Assembly: GCA_006227095.1 (NCBI GenBank)
Contig: SBFZ01000242.1
Coordinates: 1-6,216, forward strand
Source: Bacteroidota bacterium
Lineage (GTDB): Bacteria > Bacteroidota > Bacteroidia > Bacteroidales > VadinHA17
Direction of reading: 5' to 3'
Length of the DNA: 6,216 nt
Part shown: positions 6,148 to 6,216 of the stretch, one piece after another
How positions within the stretch are numbered: the first letter of the stretch is position 1
How the letters are laid out: the number at the start of each line of letters is the position of its first letter
Position numbers and translations under genes: made by a program
Notes under the pieces: generated by a model
Databases searched by the model: none
What the model saw: the letters and a program-made list of their open reading frames with translations, nothing else
Told to the model about the DNA's origin: nothing

Positions 6148-6216
6148 ATGTATACTGATGCTTCCATACACGATTATCTGAAGAGATATTTCGGGTTTGA
6201 CACTTTCAAGGGAAAC
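6148..6216 (+). CDS. recQ: ATP-dependent DNA helicase RecQ, N-terminal fragment
   Basis: Only the first 23 codons are present and the frame is open at the window end. Residues 10-23 (YLKRYFGFDTFKGN) match the start of RecQ helicases, where LKxxFGxxxFRxxQ forms the motif 0 region that contacts the ATP adenine; FGFDxFKGN is the form I associate with Bacteroidota. RecQ is a 3'-5' superfamily 2 helicase in recombinational repair and fork restart. None of the helicase motifs I-VI is visible. It diverges from tatC; neighbourhoods with recQ, tatC and lptB close together are known in Bacteroidota, which supports the call. Confidence 0.8.
   Translation, partial: MYTDASIHDYLKRYFGFDTFKGN

Overview
The window looks like chromosomal DNA of a member of the Bacteroidota (Bacteroidia-like, moderate GC). 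The evidence is the protein sequences themselves (ClpP beginning [10 protein letters not shown], a trigger factor with a degenerate PPIase middle domain, a TatC with a cysteine-containing periplasmic insertion) and promoter-like sites of the Bacteroidota type (TTTG, 19-20 bp, TAnnTTTG) in front of the tRNA and recQ. Genus and species cannot be read from it. Most of the window is conserved housekeeping sequence.

Layout. At the left edge (1-255, + strand) is the C-terminal part of an unrecognised protein. It converges on clpX, and the two share a bidirectional intrinsic terminator (301-342). From there to about 5.74 kb all genes are on the minus strand, in transcription order tatC, lptB, tRNA-Leu(UAG), tig, clpP, clpX. 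tatC and lptB are 4 bp apart and surely cotranscribed. The tRNA has its own good promoter match and is followed by a GC-rich hairpin region that can fold in two mutually exclusive ways, one terminator-like. tig, clpP and clpX form the classic protein quality-control cluster. A roughly 410-bp region without a convincing gene (5737-6147) separates tatC from recQ, which diverges on the + strand and is cut by the window end.

Functionally, trigger factor meets nascent chains at the ribosome, and ClpX with ClpP unfolds and degrades tagged or damaged proteins. TatC is the core receptor of the twin-arginine translocase. LptB is the ATPase that powers lipopolysaccharide export. RecQ is a DNA repair helicase.

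The most notable points are: a charged, Ala/Glu/Lys-rich C-terminal tail of about 95 residues on TatC built partly from a 39-bp repeat unit; a sharply bounded GC-rich block (about 64% against 15% in the adjoining 60 bp) between the divergent tatC and recQ promoters, with competing stems; and the attenuator-like region between tRNA-Leu and tig. I did not find a clearly new biological system. Several start codons were moved inward from the longest reading frame (tatC, lptB, clpP) for reasons given in the entries.
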